Below, in pieces: positions 43,964-55,394 of a DNA stretch of 64,000 nt. Positions within the stretch are counted from its first letter, which is position 1; every line of letters begins with the position of its first letter. Below the pieces are notes generated by a model. The model ran no database searches and was not told the origin of the DNA. It saw only the letters and a program-made list of their open reading frames with translations. The DNA is taken from the NCBI GenBank assembly GCA_037042915.1, contig CM073201.1, positions 806,001 to 870,000 of the forward strand. The letters are read 5' to 3'. A program made the translations under genes and the position numbers. This DNA comes from Auricularia sp. M13 (lineage: Eukaryota; Basidiomycota; Agaricomycetes; Auriculariales; Auriculariaceae).

Positions 43964-45438
43964 ATGCGCGGGCGCACAACGCTGCTCTCACTGCTGGGGC
44001 TCTTCATAAAGTCGACGGGGCGAGCAATACGGCGAAACCCGTGCACACTAGTGCTCATCGCGTTCCTGTCGCCGTGGGCCTTCATATTATACCAGATCAA
44101 CGCGCACTTCGGCTCGCTCTCTGTCTCGCCGCTGAAAGCGTTCCACGCGTGGTCGCTGCCGTCTGCCGTGCCACCGCCCACCCCTGCGCCTGTGTTGCTC
44201 GTTACAGCGTATTACCCGCTCAGCCGGTCAAAGTTCCCCATCCAGCAGGTGCGTATGAGTATTTCCTGCTGAACCTCTGCTGATAGTCACTGGCAGTATA
44301 ATAAATGGCTTTCGAACCTGCTCAGCCGCGTCACGACGGATATTTACATGTTCGCGCCGCCCGACATGGAGTATACCCTCCGTACTCTGCGCGGCCAGTT
44401 GCCCATCCACATTAACACGACCTACGCCTCTATTCACGACCTGCCTGTTGTTAAAGGCTTCCTTAATGAATTCGCGTACCAATACTCCAAAGACAAAGGC
44501 GCACAGAAGTACTCGCCCGAGCTGTACATGGTGCGCAGTATTTCGTCCCGCGCCACTCCCTCTCACACTCTGTAGTTGCGCACCGCAAAACCATGGTTCC
44601 TGCGAGAGGGCTTGCACAACGTGCAGTATGCCGGGCGCGGCATTTCCGGCCAGGAAGACCCGTACCGCTACGCGTTCTGGGTCGACGCGAGTAACATGCG
44701 CGAACGCAACACATACAGCGACTGGCCCAGCTTCGACCGCGTCGACCTTGTCTTTACCGAGGGCGAGGACATCTCCGGCACGGCCATGGACCAGCTCATG
44801 TTCGTCCCCATCGACCGCCTGCTACCCGAGCAGTTTGCGAAATGGACGCCCGAGGAAGGGCCCATCCTCAGCAAGACCGAGTTCAGCGAAGGTTAGTCAG
44901 TATTGTGCATCTCGAAGCGGTTCGGCGCTTATTCTGCTATCGAAGGCTCGTTTTTCGGAGGCTCGCCACGCGCCGTGGAATGGTGGACAGGGGCGTTCTA
45001 CGAGGTAATGCGCGAGTTCGTCACGCACGGCCATCCCGTGCGCAACGAGCGCGTCGTCATGAACTCGCTCCTGGTGATGCATCCCACCCGGTTCATCACG
45101 GTGTGGAACCGAGACCCCGTCGTGGCCGGCGGCGGCGGCTCCGGAAAAGAAGGCGGTTTGGGAAGTTGCGGGAGCCCATGGTCAGTTACTGCACCCCTGC
45201 ACTACCGCTTTTGCGCTCGAAATTAAGCATTTTCAGGTTCTATTACGCCTTCTGGCTTGCGAATGAGGGCGAACGCGACGAGATGAACGTGCTGTGGTCC
45301 GCCACTGGCTGGAGGTTGGATTTCTGGCGTGAGCGGACGTTCTGCAGCATGACGAGGACATTGGCTATCAAGGACGTGCTTATGCGTACCTTTGGGCCGG
45401 GGTGGCGGCCTCCGACTCAGAGGGTCACCCCGTCCTGA
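43964..45438 (+). CDS. HtrL/YibB-like putative glycosyltransferase, copy 2
   Basis: Five exons (43964-44248, 44297-44530, 44576-44891, 44946-45180, 45237-45438) give 423 residues. A membrane anchor (TLVLIAFLSPWAFILYQI, residues about 28-46) is followed by the same motif order as copies 1 and 3: PVLLVTAYYPLSRSKFPI, YNKWLSNLLSRVTTDIYMFA, LPIHINTTYAS, YRYAFWVDASNMRERNTYSD, GSFFGGSPRAVEWW, NSLLVMHPTRFITVWNRDP, and FYYAFWLANEGERDEMNVLW. It has two introns more than copies 1 and 3, including one inside the IQQ-YNKW segment. Predicted type II membrane protein of the secretory pathway; the sugar substrate is unknown. Confidence 0.75.
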
Positions 45439-46406
45439 CCTCGCGAGTTACTGAATCTCTATGGCACGCAGATATCTTATTAGGTCACTACTTAGGAGTT
45501 GTATAAGTACGGCGGCTGGGCATGAGTATGCAGTCAGTGTGCAGTTCTCCACAAGCATAAAGCCTTGAACGGAGTTGAAAACCGGAATCCTCCTTGCTTC
45601 TTGCCGTCATCGTCTATCCATCAAAGCACGATCCTCGCCGTAAGGACTGAAAGACGGTCACATTAACTAGAGTTAGTACCCGCTAAGTAGGGCGCATGAT
45701 TCTATATCTGCTATAGCACTAGATTTCCGCGAGCTCCGAGCATGACGACTGACCTTAGGCGGCAGGCCCCACGTCGCTCATCGTCACGAATCTTCTATCT
45801 CGCGCCTCTCTGCATCTTCCACTGGTATACATGGGACGAACCAACATGGCCTCCACTTCACTGGACTTGGACCTGCCAGCGTTGCTTTCGAGTTTGGTGC
45901 CGACCGTCGGGTCGCGCCTGAGCTGGCACCTCCTCGCGGAATGCCACGGTCCTCTTTGATCTTCGCACTGTTTATCCATTCTTCGATAACCAGTCACCTC
46001 CCGTCTTACCAGCACGATGGGAATACCAATTGGGCGGACATGTCGAACTGGCCACTCCTGCGCTCGGAACGTTTCTTGTATGACTGTTCCTGCGCGCCAT
46101 GCTGAATTGCTCTCTGGGGACTGCTTTGATTATCTCGCTTTCCAATGCCTTTCGAGCCCCTATTTCCTGCCTGTCTCACATTTCGAGACAGACTGGATTC
46201 GAATCCTGACTGGCGCTCTTCCCGCTGACTTCCCGCCGTGACGCCTCGATCGCAATCGCTATGTAGCTTCAGATAAAAGCACGGATTCGCCTTCACTCTG
46301 ACTCTCTACCACATCGTCCTATTCCCTCAGTCATCTCATCTCGCACCGTCAACAGCTCAAAAACCACCAATCCCGAACCAGCCAATTCAGTCACCCACCG
46401 AACATC
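45439..46406. other. Intergenic region, right half duplicated
   Basis: From about 46000 onward this is the 5' flank of duplication copy B. The left half shows no gene. Confidence 0.4.
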
Positions 46407-47137
46407 ATGTCGAACGTGTACTTCGATGCTGAACTCCTCAACGGCTTCGTCGGCGATGTGCTTGACGACGAGTTTGCGAATCTCGTCTATAGCGCCGGAA
46501 CCGCCGCACAGCGTCGCCGCGAGAACCCAGCGCCCATTCGCGCGAGCCAGGTGCCCGTCCGCGAGAGCCCAGCGCCTATCCGCAAGGACCCGATGCCCGC
46601 CTGCGAGAGCCCGGCGCCCATGCGCCAGGACGCAATGTCCATGCACGAGAGTGCGGTGCTCGTCCGCGAGTGCCGCAGGCGGCGCGTCCGCGACGGCCCC
46701 GAGCGCCGCGTCCCGAAGCCCGAGCGCGCCCAAGTCGTCATCCCCGAGCCGTGCTCGGCCGAGATCGACTACGCCGACGACCCCGAAGACCCCACGGCCG
46801 ACTACATCTACGGGACAACCTACATCGAGGGCGCGACGGAGCCGCCGCGGCGTAGGAGCTCGTTCCGCGAGGCGATGATCCGCGAGGGCGTCCTCAGACC
46901 CATCCCGGGCTGCACGATGCTCATCAACCCGCTGCTGTACGACGAGTACATGCGCCGGAGGCAGGTCGAGGCGATCATGGCCCAGCCCTCCGCCGCGCAG
47001 CTTATGCTCGAGGATCTCCGCAAGAACGGGCTCAACTCCGAAAGATTCAAGGGGTTCAAGAAGATCCCTAACTAATCGTAATTCTCGCTGTTGTAACTTG
47101 TGACTGCTTTGCTATCTGCTGTTTCCTCGCTCTGCCA
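46000..47137 (+). repeat. Inverted segmental duplication, copy B
   Basis: Plus-strand partner of 20735-21875. The alignable part starts near 46000, runs through the 222-codon gene and stops after CCTCGCTCTGC at about 47137. No transposase gene or inverted repeat was found at its ends. Confidence 0.85.
46407..47075 (+). CDS. Orphan protein, duplicated, copy B
   Basis: Single exon, 222 residues, collinear with copy A without any indel. About ten residues differ (for example Leu6 to Phe, and Phe to Ile two residues before the end), clustering in the repeat region at residues 47-79. The repeats here are slightly more regular (RESPAPIRKDPMPACESPAP), hinting that copy B may be nearer to the ancestral form, although this is inference. 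Function unknown. It lies between two HtrL/YibB-like genes, as copy A lies beside one. Confidence 0.75.
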   Translation: MSNVYFDAELLNGFVGDVLDDEFANLVYSAGTAAQRRRENPAPIRASQVPVRESPAPIRKDPMPACESPAPMRQDAMSMHESAVLVRECRRRRVRDGPERRVPKPERAQVVIPEPCSAEIDYADDPEDPTADYIYGTTYIEGATEPPRRRSSFREAMIREGVLRPIPGCTMLINPLLYDEYMRRRQVEAIMAQPSAAQLMLEDLRKNGLNSERFKGFKKIPN

Positions 47138-47386
47138 ACGCGTTCCTCTGTTATCTACTTTACGCATAGAATCATATTCATCTCACCTGATAATCATCAG
47201 TACTGAACACCAGATTCTGCTTTTAAACTGATGCTTATGATGGGAACGGAACGGTTATGCATCTCATGCAGCAGGAGTCCGGACTGTGAACTGAGGTCAA
47301 ATAGAACACTTCATGGTTAGCGACTATTAAATACATGATGCAGCAATCAAACAGCTCTAAAGGACAGCAAAAAGGGGAGGGTGAGT

Positions 47387-48816
47387 CTACGGCTCAGGTC
47401 TGATGGGTACCGTCGCATGTGGTTTGGTCCAGTGCGAGCCGAACATGTGTTTGAGGACATCGTCCATGGCGAGCACGCGAGTCCCACGACAGGGTAGACG
47501 GGGGCCGTGCCAAAAATCTATGCGCCAGAGCTTGGCCCAGATGGTGTTCATCTCGTCGCGCTCGCTCTCATTCGCCATCCAGAAGAAATAATAGAACCTG
47601 TCTTCAATCAGCATGCTTTTGAACGACGCACGGGCTCGACATACCATGGATCACCGCAGTACCCAAGTCCGCCATAGTACGACGTTCCAGGCGACGAGGG
47701 CGCACGCGGGTCGCGTTCCCACACGGTGATGAAGCGTTCGGGGAAGAGCACAAAGAGCGCGTTCATCAGGCTCTGGTCCTTGCCGACGAAGAGGCCCTTC
47801 TGCGCCCAGTGGCGCAGGTACGCGAAGTAGACGTCCATCCACCATTCCAGCGCCTTCGGGGCGCCGCCGAAGAGCGAGCCCTCGGACGTCTCGACGTTGT
47901 GGCCCTCGTCGATCGGCCCGTCCTTCTCCTGGTATCCGGCGAAGTGCGAGGCGATGGGGTGCTCGATGGGGATGAGCAGCAAGTCCTCCTGCGGCGTGCC
48001 CGTGAGCGCCGCGCCGTCCGCCCAGATGGCGTCGAGGCGCGCGACGTCCGGCCAGTGGACAAAGGCGTGCTTCTCGCGCATGCTGCCCGCGTCGACCCAG
48101 AAGACGTAGCGGTACGTCCCGTCGCCCTCGCCGCCGATGCCGCGCCCGGACGCGCGGACGTTGCGCATCGCCTCGCGCACGAAGTACGGCTTCGCGGCCC
48201 ACACCATGTACAGCTCTGGGTTGTGCTTGTGCTTCTCGGGGTCGATAGCGTGGTTCGCGACGAACGTGTCGCGCAGGTCTGCGAGAGGCGGCACGTCTGA
48301 GGCTAAGGAAAAGGTCGTGTTGAGATGGAAGGGCAGCTGCCCGCGCATCTTGCGCACGGCATCCTCCATATCTGGTGGCACGAACAGGTACAAGTCCGTC
48401 GCGACTTGGCCGTAGAAGTTGTTAAGCCATTTGAAGTACTGATATAGCGAGTGTTTGGACTTGTTCAGAGGAAAGTAAGCAGACACTAGCAGCACCGGCG
48501 CGGGTCGTCGTCCAACACTGCTGTCAGTCCCCGATGGCACCGTCGCATTAGCAATCACTGGTCGTTCTACAGGCCCCGGAGCAAATTTATTGGCGAATTT
48601 AGCTGGCACGAGCGTCATGGCATGGAACGGATTCATAAAAGCCCAGAGAAGGAGCGCGCAGGGGACACAGAGCAGCAGAACGAGCAGCGGGCTGCGGCGA
48701 AGATAGCGCCCAGCGACGGCACCATAGCCCACAACGACGGCCAAAACTCTGCTCGCGGTACCCTTGGGCGAGTCCGACGGTGACCGAGGAGGCTTTGCGG
48801 CAGGTATGGCCGTCAT
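47387..48816 (-). CDS. HtrL/YibB-like putative glycosyltransferase, copy 3
   Basis: Two exons (48816-47645 and 47597-47387) give 460 residues. After a Pro/Ser-rich cytosolic tail there is a strong membrane anchor (SPLLVLLLCVPCALLLWAFM, residues about 42-61). The luminal part has PVLLVSAYFPLNKSKHSL, YFKWLNNFYGQVATDLYLFV, LPFHLNTTFSLAS, YRYVFWVDAGSMREKHAFVH, EGSLFGGAPKALEWW, NALFVLFPERFITVWERDPR and FYYFFWMANESERDEMNTIW. It keeps only the intron that splits the Trp codon before FYY; the intron before the GS-FGG motif found in copies 1 and 2 is absent. It is divergent from NOG1, with 85 bp between the two starts. Confidence 0.76.
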
Positions 48817-48901
48817 TGGGTGGGAGGCGCTGAGCAGGACGAGGACCGGCAAACGCCGCGCCACTTTTTTCGTCTTCCCCGCTGCGGCTTGCTCACCGGC
48901 C
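48817..48901. promoter_or_regulatory. Very short divergent promoter, HtrL-like copy 3 / NOG1
   Basis: Only 85 bp separate the start codons of two divergently transcribed genes, so both 5' UTRs and core promoters must overlap each other or the neighbouring coding sequence. No TATA word is present. Confidence 0.5.
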
Positions 48902-51167
48902 ATGTCGTCCACAAAGGGTCTCAAGGCGATAGCGCCCGTTCCGACCGCCAATGACTTCCTCGACATTGTGCTCAGCAAGACCCAGCGCAAGACGCCGACG
49001 GTCAGTCCACGCCAACGCCCGCTTTTGTTGCTCATCGCGCTCGTCGCAGGTCATCCACAAAAACTTCAAAATCAGTCGCATTCGGAATTTCTACATGCGC
49101 AAGGTCAAGTTCACACAGGATTCGTTCGATGAAAAGCTGGGCGCCATTTTGACAGAATTTCCGATGCTCGATGTGCGCTGTTCAACCCGTTTTATGCGCT
49201 TTGAATTTATATTAACTCGGATTCAGGACCTGCACCCATTTATGTCCTCGCTGATGAACGTGCTGTACGACAAGAACCACTACAAACTCGCCCTGGGCCA
49301 GCTGCGGACGGCTCGCCATTTAATAGACCAGGTGGCCAAGGACTATGTTCGCTTGCTCAAGTTCGGCGACTCGATGTACCGCTGCAAGCAGCTCAAGCGC
49401 GCCGCGCTGGGCCGCATGGCCACGATCATGAAGCGCCAGAAGGACCCGCTGGCATACCTGGAGCAGGTCCGGCAGCATCTCTCGCGTCTGCCCGCCATCG
49501 ACCCGACGACGCGGACGCTGCTCGTGTGCGGCTACCCGAACGTCGGCAAGTCGAGCTTCGTCAACAAGGTCACGCGCGCCGACGTCGACGTCCAGCCATT
49601 CGCCTTCACCACCCGCTCGCTCTTCGTCGGCCACCTCGACTACAAGTACCTGCGCTGGCAGGTCGTCGACACGCCCGGCATCCTCGACCACCCGCTCGAG
49701 GAGATGAACACGATCGAGATGCAGTCCATCACCGCCCTCGCCCACCTGCGCGCCGCCGTGCTCTACTTCATGGACCTCTCCACCCAGTGCGGCTACTCCG
49801 TCGAGGCCCAGTGCAAGCTCTTCCACTCCATCAAGCCGCTCTTCGCCGGCAAGCCCGTGCTGGTCGTCTGCAACAAGAGCGACATCGTCAAGCCGGACGA
49901 CCTCAACGAGGAGGACAAGGCGCACCTGCAGAGCGTGCTCGCCGACGGCGCCCAGCTCGTCGTCGCGAGCTGCTACACCGAGGAGGGCGTGATGGACGTC
50001 AAGAACAAGGGGTGCGACGCCCTGCTCGCCCACCGCGTCGAGACCAAGCTCAAGGGCTCCAAAATCAACGCGATCGCCAACCGGATACACGTCGCCGTGC
50101 CCAAGCCGCGCGACGACGTCGAGCGCACGCCGTTCATCCCGGAAGCCGTCCTCTCGCGCAAGAAATACGACAAGGACGATCCCGAGCGGCCCAAGGTCGA
50201 GCGCGACATCCAGGAGGAGAACGGCGGTGCCGGCGTGCACAACATCGACGTCAAAAGTGGGTGGTTTGTCCCTTTGCTTGCGGGAACCTCGCTTATGTTT
50301 CGCAGAAAATTACTTCCTCGCGAACGACGAGTGGAAGTACGACATTATGCCGGAGATCATGGACGGCAAGAACGTCGCCGACTTCATCGACCCGGACATC
50401 ATGGAACGGCTGGAGGCGCTCGAGCGCGAGGAGGAGAAGCTTGAAGCCGAGGGCTTCTACGACTCGGATGAGGAGATCGTACGTCCATTCCATTTTACTT
50501 CTGCGCACACCTTCAACCGTCATCAAATCTAACCCGTTGCGACAGGTCGACTCGGAAGACGAGCGGCACGCAGAGGCCGAGTCGTCGCGCAAGCTCGCGC
50601 TCGCGAAGAAGCACTCGAAGAACCGCACGGTGCTGCCGCGCACCGCGGGGATGCGCACGATGAGCGAGATGGCGGAGAAGCTGACTGCGGCGGGCATCGA
50701 CCCGTCGCGGCTGCAGGAGCGCGCCAAGATGCTCGCGAAGGCGCGCGGCGCGCAGGTGCAGGCGCAGGCGGGCTCCAAACGCAAGCGCGGCGAAGACGAC
50801 GAGGGCATGGAGGTCGACGGCTGGGAGGACGTCGAGGAAGACGGCATGGAGGTCGACGGCGAGGACGACACGCCCCGCAAACGCGTGAAGACCGCCAGCG
50901 GCGCCGTCGCTGCGCGCGCGCCAAAGACGAACCGGCAGCGCGCGGGCATGGCGTCGGACGCGCAGGCGTCCAAGGCCGTGCGCCTGCGCAACCTCGGCCA
51001 GCGGATGCGCAACATGCACGCCAAGGCGGGCGAGAGCGACCGCGCGATCCGCGTCAAACTGGTGCGTCGCGTCTCGTCCGCGTCTTCGCGCACCGCACTC
51101 ACTGCTCACGCAGCCGAAACACTTGTTCTCGGGCAAGCGCAAGGGCGGCAAGACCGATCGGCGCTGA
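48902..51167 (+). CDS. NOG1: Nucleolar GTP-binding protein 1 (Nog1)
   Basis: Six exons (48902-49000, 49050-49172, 49227-50256, 50306-50478, 50546-51061, 51114-51167) give 664 residues. The N-terminal helical domain ([36 protein letters not shown]) is followed by an OBG-type GTPase domain with P-loop [13 protein letters not shown] (about residue 170), switch [14 protein letters not shown], and NKSDIV for guanine specificity. The C-terminus has the conserved [19 protein letters not shown], an acidic region ([20 protein letters not shown]) and the end [17 protein letters not shown]. Nog1 binds nucleolar pre-60S particles, inserts its C-terminal tail into the peptide exit tunnel, and is essential for 60S maturation. 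Confidence 0.97.
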
Positions 51168-51626
51168 GCACCGAGCGCCGGGCCTTCGTCGCATGCTACG
51201 CTTATTCTCCCTGCTTTCGTCCTGCTTATACAGTATGTCTCTATGGATATTCGCGACCTCGCAAGCGCGCTGCTGCGTGCGAAATGCATCTGTGTTCCCC
51301 CGCAACTCCTCAGACCCCGGTCGCGGTACAGAACCAGCGCGTACTCGCTCGCGGTCCATTTTTTGGCTGAAATCTAACGCGCGCTGCTTGGACTTCTACG
51401 CGGTCCTTGCTCTTGCTAACCGGGATGCAGCCCGCTGCCCTGCGCTGTTGTGTGTTTGATATTTGCCACGTTATAGTTGGGCTGCGCGACATCGATTCTG
51501 AATCCACGGCACGGCAGGCTCGTTCATCTGGCTTAGCATGATTAGAGCAGCAAGTGGCGGCGTTTATTGCTAGGATAAAGTACAAGGGCAAGGCCGGCAT
51601 GCCTCGAAAGTTACAGTCGTCCATGA
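51168..51626. other. Convergent 3' intergenic region
   Basis: 459 bp between the NOG1 stop and the stop of the next gene on the minus strand. No element is recognised. Confidence 0.3.
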
Positions 51627-52951
51627 TCAGAAATCTTCGGAAGCTTCCATCTCGTACAATGTTTTATCGGCGAGGAGGGTGTAGGCCGACTTGGGCCGCG
51701 TCGGACAAGGAGCATGGAGAGGAAAGCCGTACGAAGGTGAGTCGGGATTGTCCGACTGACCTTCAGCTGCTGCTGCACCTCCGTCATTTGCTGCTGCACC
51801 GCTCCTTGTCTCCGGGGCCGCCTTGGACGAGCTTTGGTGACGTTTGGCGGATGGATCAGGACTTCGCGTCTCAGATGCGCTGCGCTTTCCGGGGCGAAGA
51901 CGAGTGTTTTCCGGATAGATTGTGAAATGGTCTGCCTTGATCTTTGCCCTGATTGAATGAAGGACGATATAGAATTCCAGCCAGTCTTCGAACGACTTGA
52001 GTTCGTGCGGCTTGTAGCGTTTGAGGGTGGGTTTCTGGACTAATAAGCCCAGGAAGAGGACATAGATAAATCAGAACACTTACGTCGTTTTCCCAACTAG
52101 CGCAAAAATATGTAAATTGCGTTTCCTCCACTGCCAGTGCATGGATCTTGCGATGGCCCAGGCCAAGGAATTGTCGATGTCGAAGAGCACCGAGACAATC
52201 CATCACGATCCGGTTCAGCAGTGTAGCGGTATCCTTCACCTTGTACTCGAAGATTATGTCCGGAAGGGCGATGTGGAGCTCGACTCCATATTCCATTGGA
52301 TAAAGGCAAGCTTCCGGTCGAGCAAGAAATTGGGCAAGTAGCGATTGATCTTGATCATTCACAGACGTGATCTTGATCACGACTGCGTGGATCCTGGTCG
52401 TAGGATCTGCAGGAAGCTTCACATGCTCACGGATGTATTGCGGTATCTCGGGCAGACTCATGGGCACTTCAGAACTGCATCTTGCATTTAGTCAACAGAG
52501 CATATCTCCAAGGATGACCTACCGTGCACGATAACCTGGGAAGGTGAATATTTCATCCAGGAGCTGGTCAACCGGCTTTCGCATATTTGCTTCGTCGATC
52601 TGACCGCCTTCGACAAAGTTGCGATATGTTTTGCACAGCGTGGGTGCGGTTGTGGCGAGCTGGAAAGGGTCGACCGTTGGGCGACTGGGGTCGTCCGATA
52701 TGTTGAACAAAGTGTGGAAAGTGTGAAGATTTTCGTCTTGGTCGTCCTGATTATTCAAGTCTGGGAGTTTAGGAAACTTGATGTTCTGGACGGGACTTAG
52801 GGTTCACACACCACGGGGGCAACAACTTACCGTTGCGACGTTTGCCGCATGATGCTGCCGCAGAAACGGGCAGTCTTCATCGTTGGCTATTTTGTAGTTA
52901 AGACCGAGGCCGATGTGCCAAGCTCGGAAGAGCTGGGTCTTCGAACAGAAC
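51627..52951 (-). CDS. Unknown multi-exon protein, 5' end unresolved
   Basis: At least four exons keep one frame through GT-AG joins: 52951-52831, 52785-52523, 52474-52084, 52034-51627 (1183 coding bases). The protein reads FCSKTQLFRAWHIGLGLNYK, ANVATNIKFPKLPDLNNQDD, GGQIDEANMRKPVDQLLDEI, SLPEIPQYIREHVKLPADP, HKLx-free beta-rich blocks such as VELHIALPDIIFEYKVKD, then WENDKPTLKRYKPHELKSFE and DWLEFYIVLHSIRAKIKADH, and ends in a polar tail with KRSASETRSPDPSAKRH and YTLLADKTLYEMEASEDF. No family is recognised. The first exon joins something upstream of 52951 that I could not identify; stops occur in that frame soon beyond the splice site. The consistent joins argue that this is a real gene. 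Confidence 0.6.
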
Positions 52952-54734
52952 CTGCACGTCATTAGAGAAAGAAAACTTGATGTAGTACAGAAGGATGATA
53001 CTCCGAAGGGGACACGGTGCCCGTCCCCCTGTGCAACGCGTTACAAGGCTTGTATCATTGCGCACGTTCTGTACTCACGCGCGGAGTTTCCTGGGAATTG
53101 TGTTAAACGACAATATTGAGAAGAAAGGCAGAACGCACGTTCCTAGAGCTTCTGGCCCCCTGCGAAGAAGCAAGATCGTGAGCAATCGCAACACCGGGGT
53201 GCAGATGGACACACATACGGAGAAGGAGAGTTTGCGCTTGGCATTGCGTTATGATCACAGTCTGAACAAACAGACAAGCTGAACGCACGCAAGGCTAAAA
53301 TGCGGCAAGGTCATAAGATACCGTAAAGGCGGTGCACGAATGGAGGCTTACGGAGGACTATTGGAGGCTGCCTGGTTCTGTATAGCAGCGCGGCCCAGGC
53401 TGCGACAGGTGAAGTTCGTAAGCGCAGTACTATAGGACAGTAAATAACGCACGCCGACGTGCTTCCGTGCCGGGGAGAGCTACGGGGACATAATTGTAAG
53501 CAATAGCGATTTTAGGACGGTTACAACGTACGGAGACTGCGTGGCACCGGACATGAGACAAAGAAAGACTCCGGAGTTAGGAAAGGTCCGCTCGGAGGTG
53601 AACATCGTCGGGTGCGATCTCTTCCTTCCACTCCACGCGCCGCGAGCCACCATGATTACGCTCGGCCGCGGCTACACGCACTGTCGAGCCCTGCAGCTGT
53701 AGTAGTCGGGGCGGAGTGCTGCGCGCCGTGGACGCAATATACGTGCGGCCCGCTTCGACTGCTACCTCAGGCTTTCGACGGGCTTCCCGGTGTCATGCTT
53801 ACTGTCACAGTACGCCTCTTGCCCTTGCCACTCCCATTCCACGTGAGCCTGATTGGATTGGAACTTGGAAAGTGTAAGGCTGCAAGAGCGAAGAGTCATC
53901 GCCGCCGACGACCCGGATCGCCGGATGCGCTTCGCTCCGATAACCTGGGTCAACTCCGCCCTCATCAATGCGTGCGCCGTTGCTCGGCTTGCAAACGGTC
54001 ACGCCTGCTTATGTGCCGTCTGATTTTTGTGAGTTCCATATAAACTTCCTAATACCCGACTATCCCTCCAGAGCAAGCAAGGGGTCTTCTCATTTTGCTT
54101 CCGGGATATCACGTTGGTTAGTTAGTCCAGCCGGTGTGCATCTTACCAAAAAAAAGATTGAGCTAAAAATATGCGGAATTACGGCACTTGGAAGTGCAGG
54201 TAGGAGTTCGAGAAACTCCTGTGAGCAGAAACACGCTCAGGGACCCAGCCAATCATCTGAACATCAGAGTTTACTGACCTCAGCCTTGGGATTGAGTCCT
54301 TCAGGTCCGGATCTGTCAGGGTATAGATCCGGATATGCCAAATCGGGAACTCCGGAAGCAAATCAGTTAGTTAGTCCTGGCTCAGAGGGTTTACAAGAAA
54401 AAACGACGTGATATTCATAATTTTAATTGTGGTGATCCCTTGAGAGCAAGAGATTTAAACAATCCCTAAACCTGCATCCCGCGAGTCTTAGCTGTGATTT
54501 GCTTCGCTCAGACGGGAATACGTGCTGGTGCACAGATCACCCGCAAGGCGTCGCACCCTGATAATGGGTGAAAACACATGGAACAATTGATTTTGTGTGA
54601 GTTGACTGTGGCGAGAGGCTAAAAAGCTTGCATGTGGGAAGAACAGATCCTAGACTGGTCTTCTTCGGTTCTCTCCGGCCGGTTGTTTCCGCTTCTTTCC
54701 CCAGTTGAGCTCCCTTGCAGCACTTGCTCTACAA
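52952..54734. other. Intergenic/accessory transition, no gene resolved
   Basis: About 1.8 kb. It may include missing 5' exons of the preceding gene. Around 53.0-54.0 kb the DNA is mixed in composition; beyond 54.0 kb it is clearly more AT-rich. Two similar GTTAGTTAGTCC words occur near 54115 and 54365. No gene, terminal repeat or RNA is supported. Confidence 0.35.
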
Positions 54735-55152
54735 ATGTCGTCGCCCTCTACGCCCCCAGACCCGCTAGACCCTTCGACACCACCCTCTATGCAATCCTCT
54801 CCTACTTTCGTTTCAGTGCACTATGACCACGGTTCGTGTGTGTTCCAGATAAAATTTTACGCTGTGGTTAACACATGGTGCAGCCCATCCGCCTGATGGC
54901 TGTGTATGCAATCCTTGCCCCTTCCATGTCCCCTACACGAATGGCGAGGTCGATTTGTTGCAGGATACGTTCGTACGACTCGAGGCACTGTTTATCAGTC
55001 TCCAGGACAGGATGACTGCCATTGGAGTCCAAGCTTCCACCACTGCCTCTTGGGAGCGTGCGTTGGCCGTGATCCATCTTCTTGCCACCGAAAACGATGT
55101 TATGCGCCGTATGCTGTTTGACTACACCAATGACATCTTACGCCGTATGTAG
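54735..55152 (+). CDS. Small hypothetical two-exon protein
   Basis: Two exons (54735-54831 and 54884-55152) with a 52 bp GT-AG intron give 121 residues. The N-terminus is Ser/Pro-rich (MSSPSTPPDPLDPSTPPSMQ); the second exon has a short Cys pair (GCVCNPCPFHVPYTNGE) followed by two likely amphipathic helices (VDLLQDTFVRLEALFISLQD and ERALAVIHLLATENDVMRRM). No family is recognised. It lies in AT-rich accessory DNA left of the Helitron and may be cargo of that element or of a related one. Confidence 0.5.
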
Positions 55153-55394
55153 TATGGGCTGTCACTTGCGACTATGATCAAAAACGTTTTGCGTAGTATG
55201 TAGTTTGGTTTACTGCTGGTACACACGATTCCAAAATATACGTCAATCCAGGACACTGCCGATGCGAGGCAATCGAGACTCTTGCGGCCAAGCACACTCG
55301 AATGAATAAGTACCTGTATTGATTGTGTTGTACATCAAGCATTCAGCTTCCTGGAGATTAAGGGAATGTAGCAGAACGAGCACACATGTATTGC

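Noticed and set aside
49526-51370. A 614-codon plus-strand frame over NOG1
   Set aside because: It is an Arg/Pro-rich shadow frame created by the high third-position GC of NOG1.
54100-54400. The two GTTAGTTAGTCC words as ends of a mobile element
   Set aside because: They are in the same orientation, short, and not flanked by a duplicated target site, so no element can be defined.
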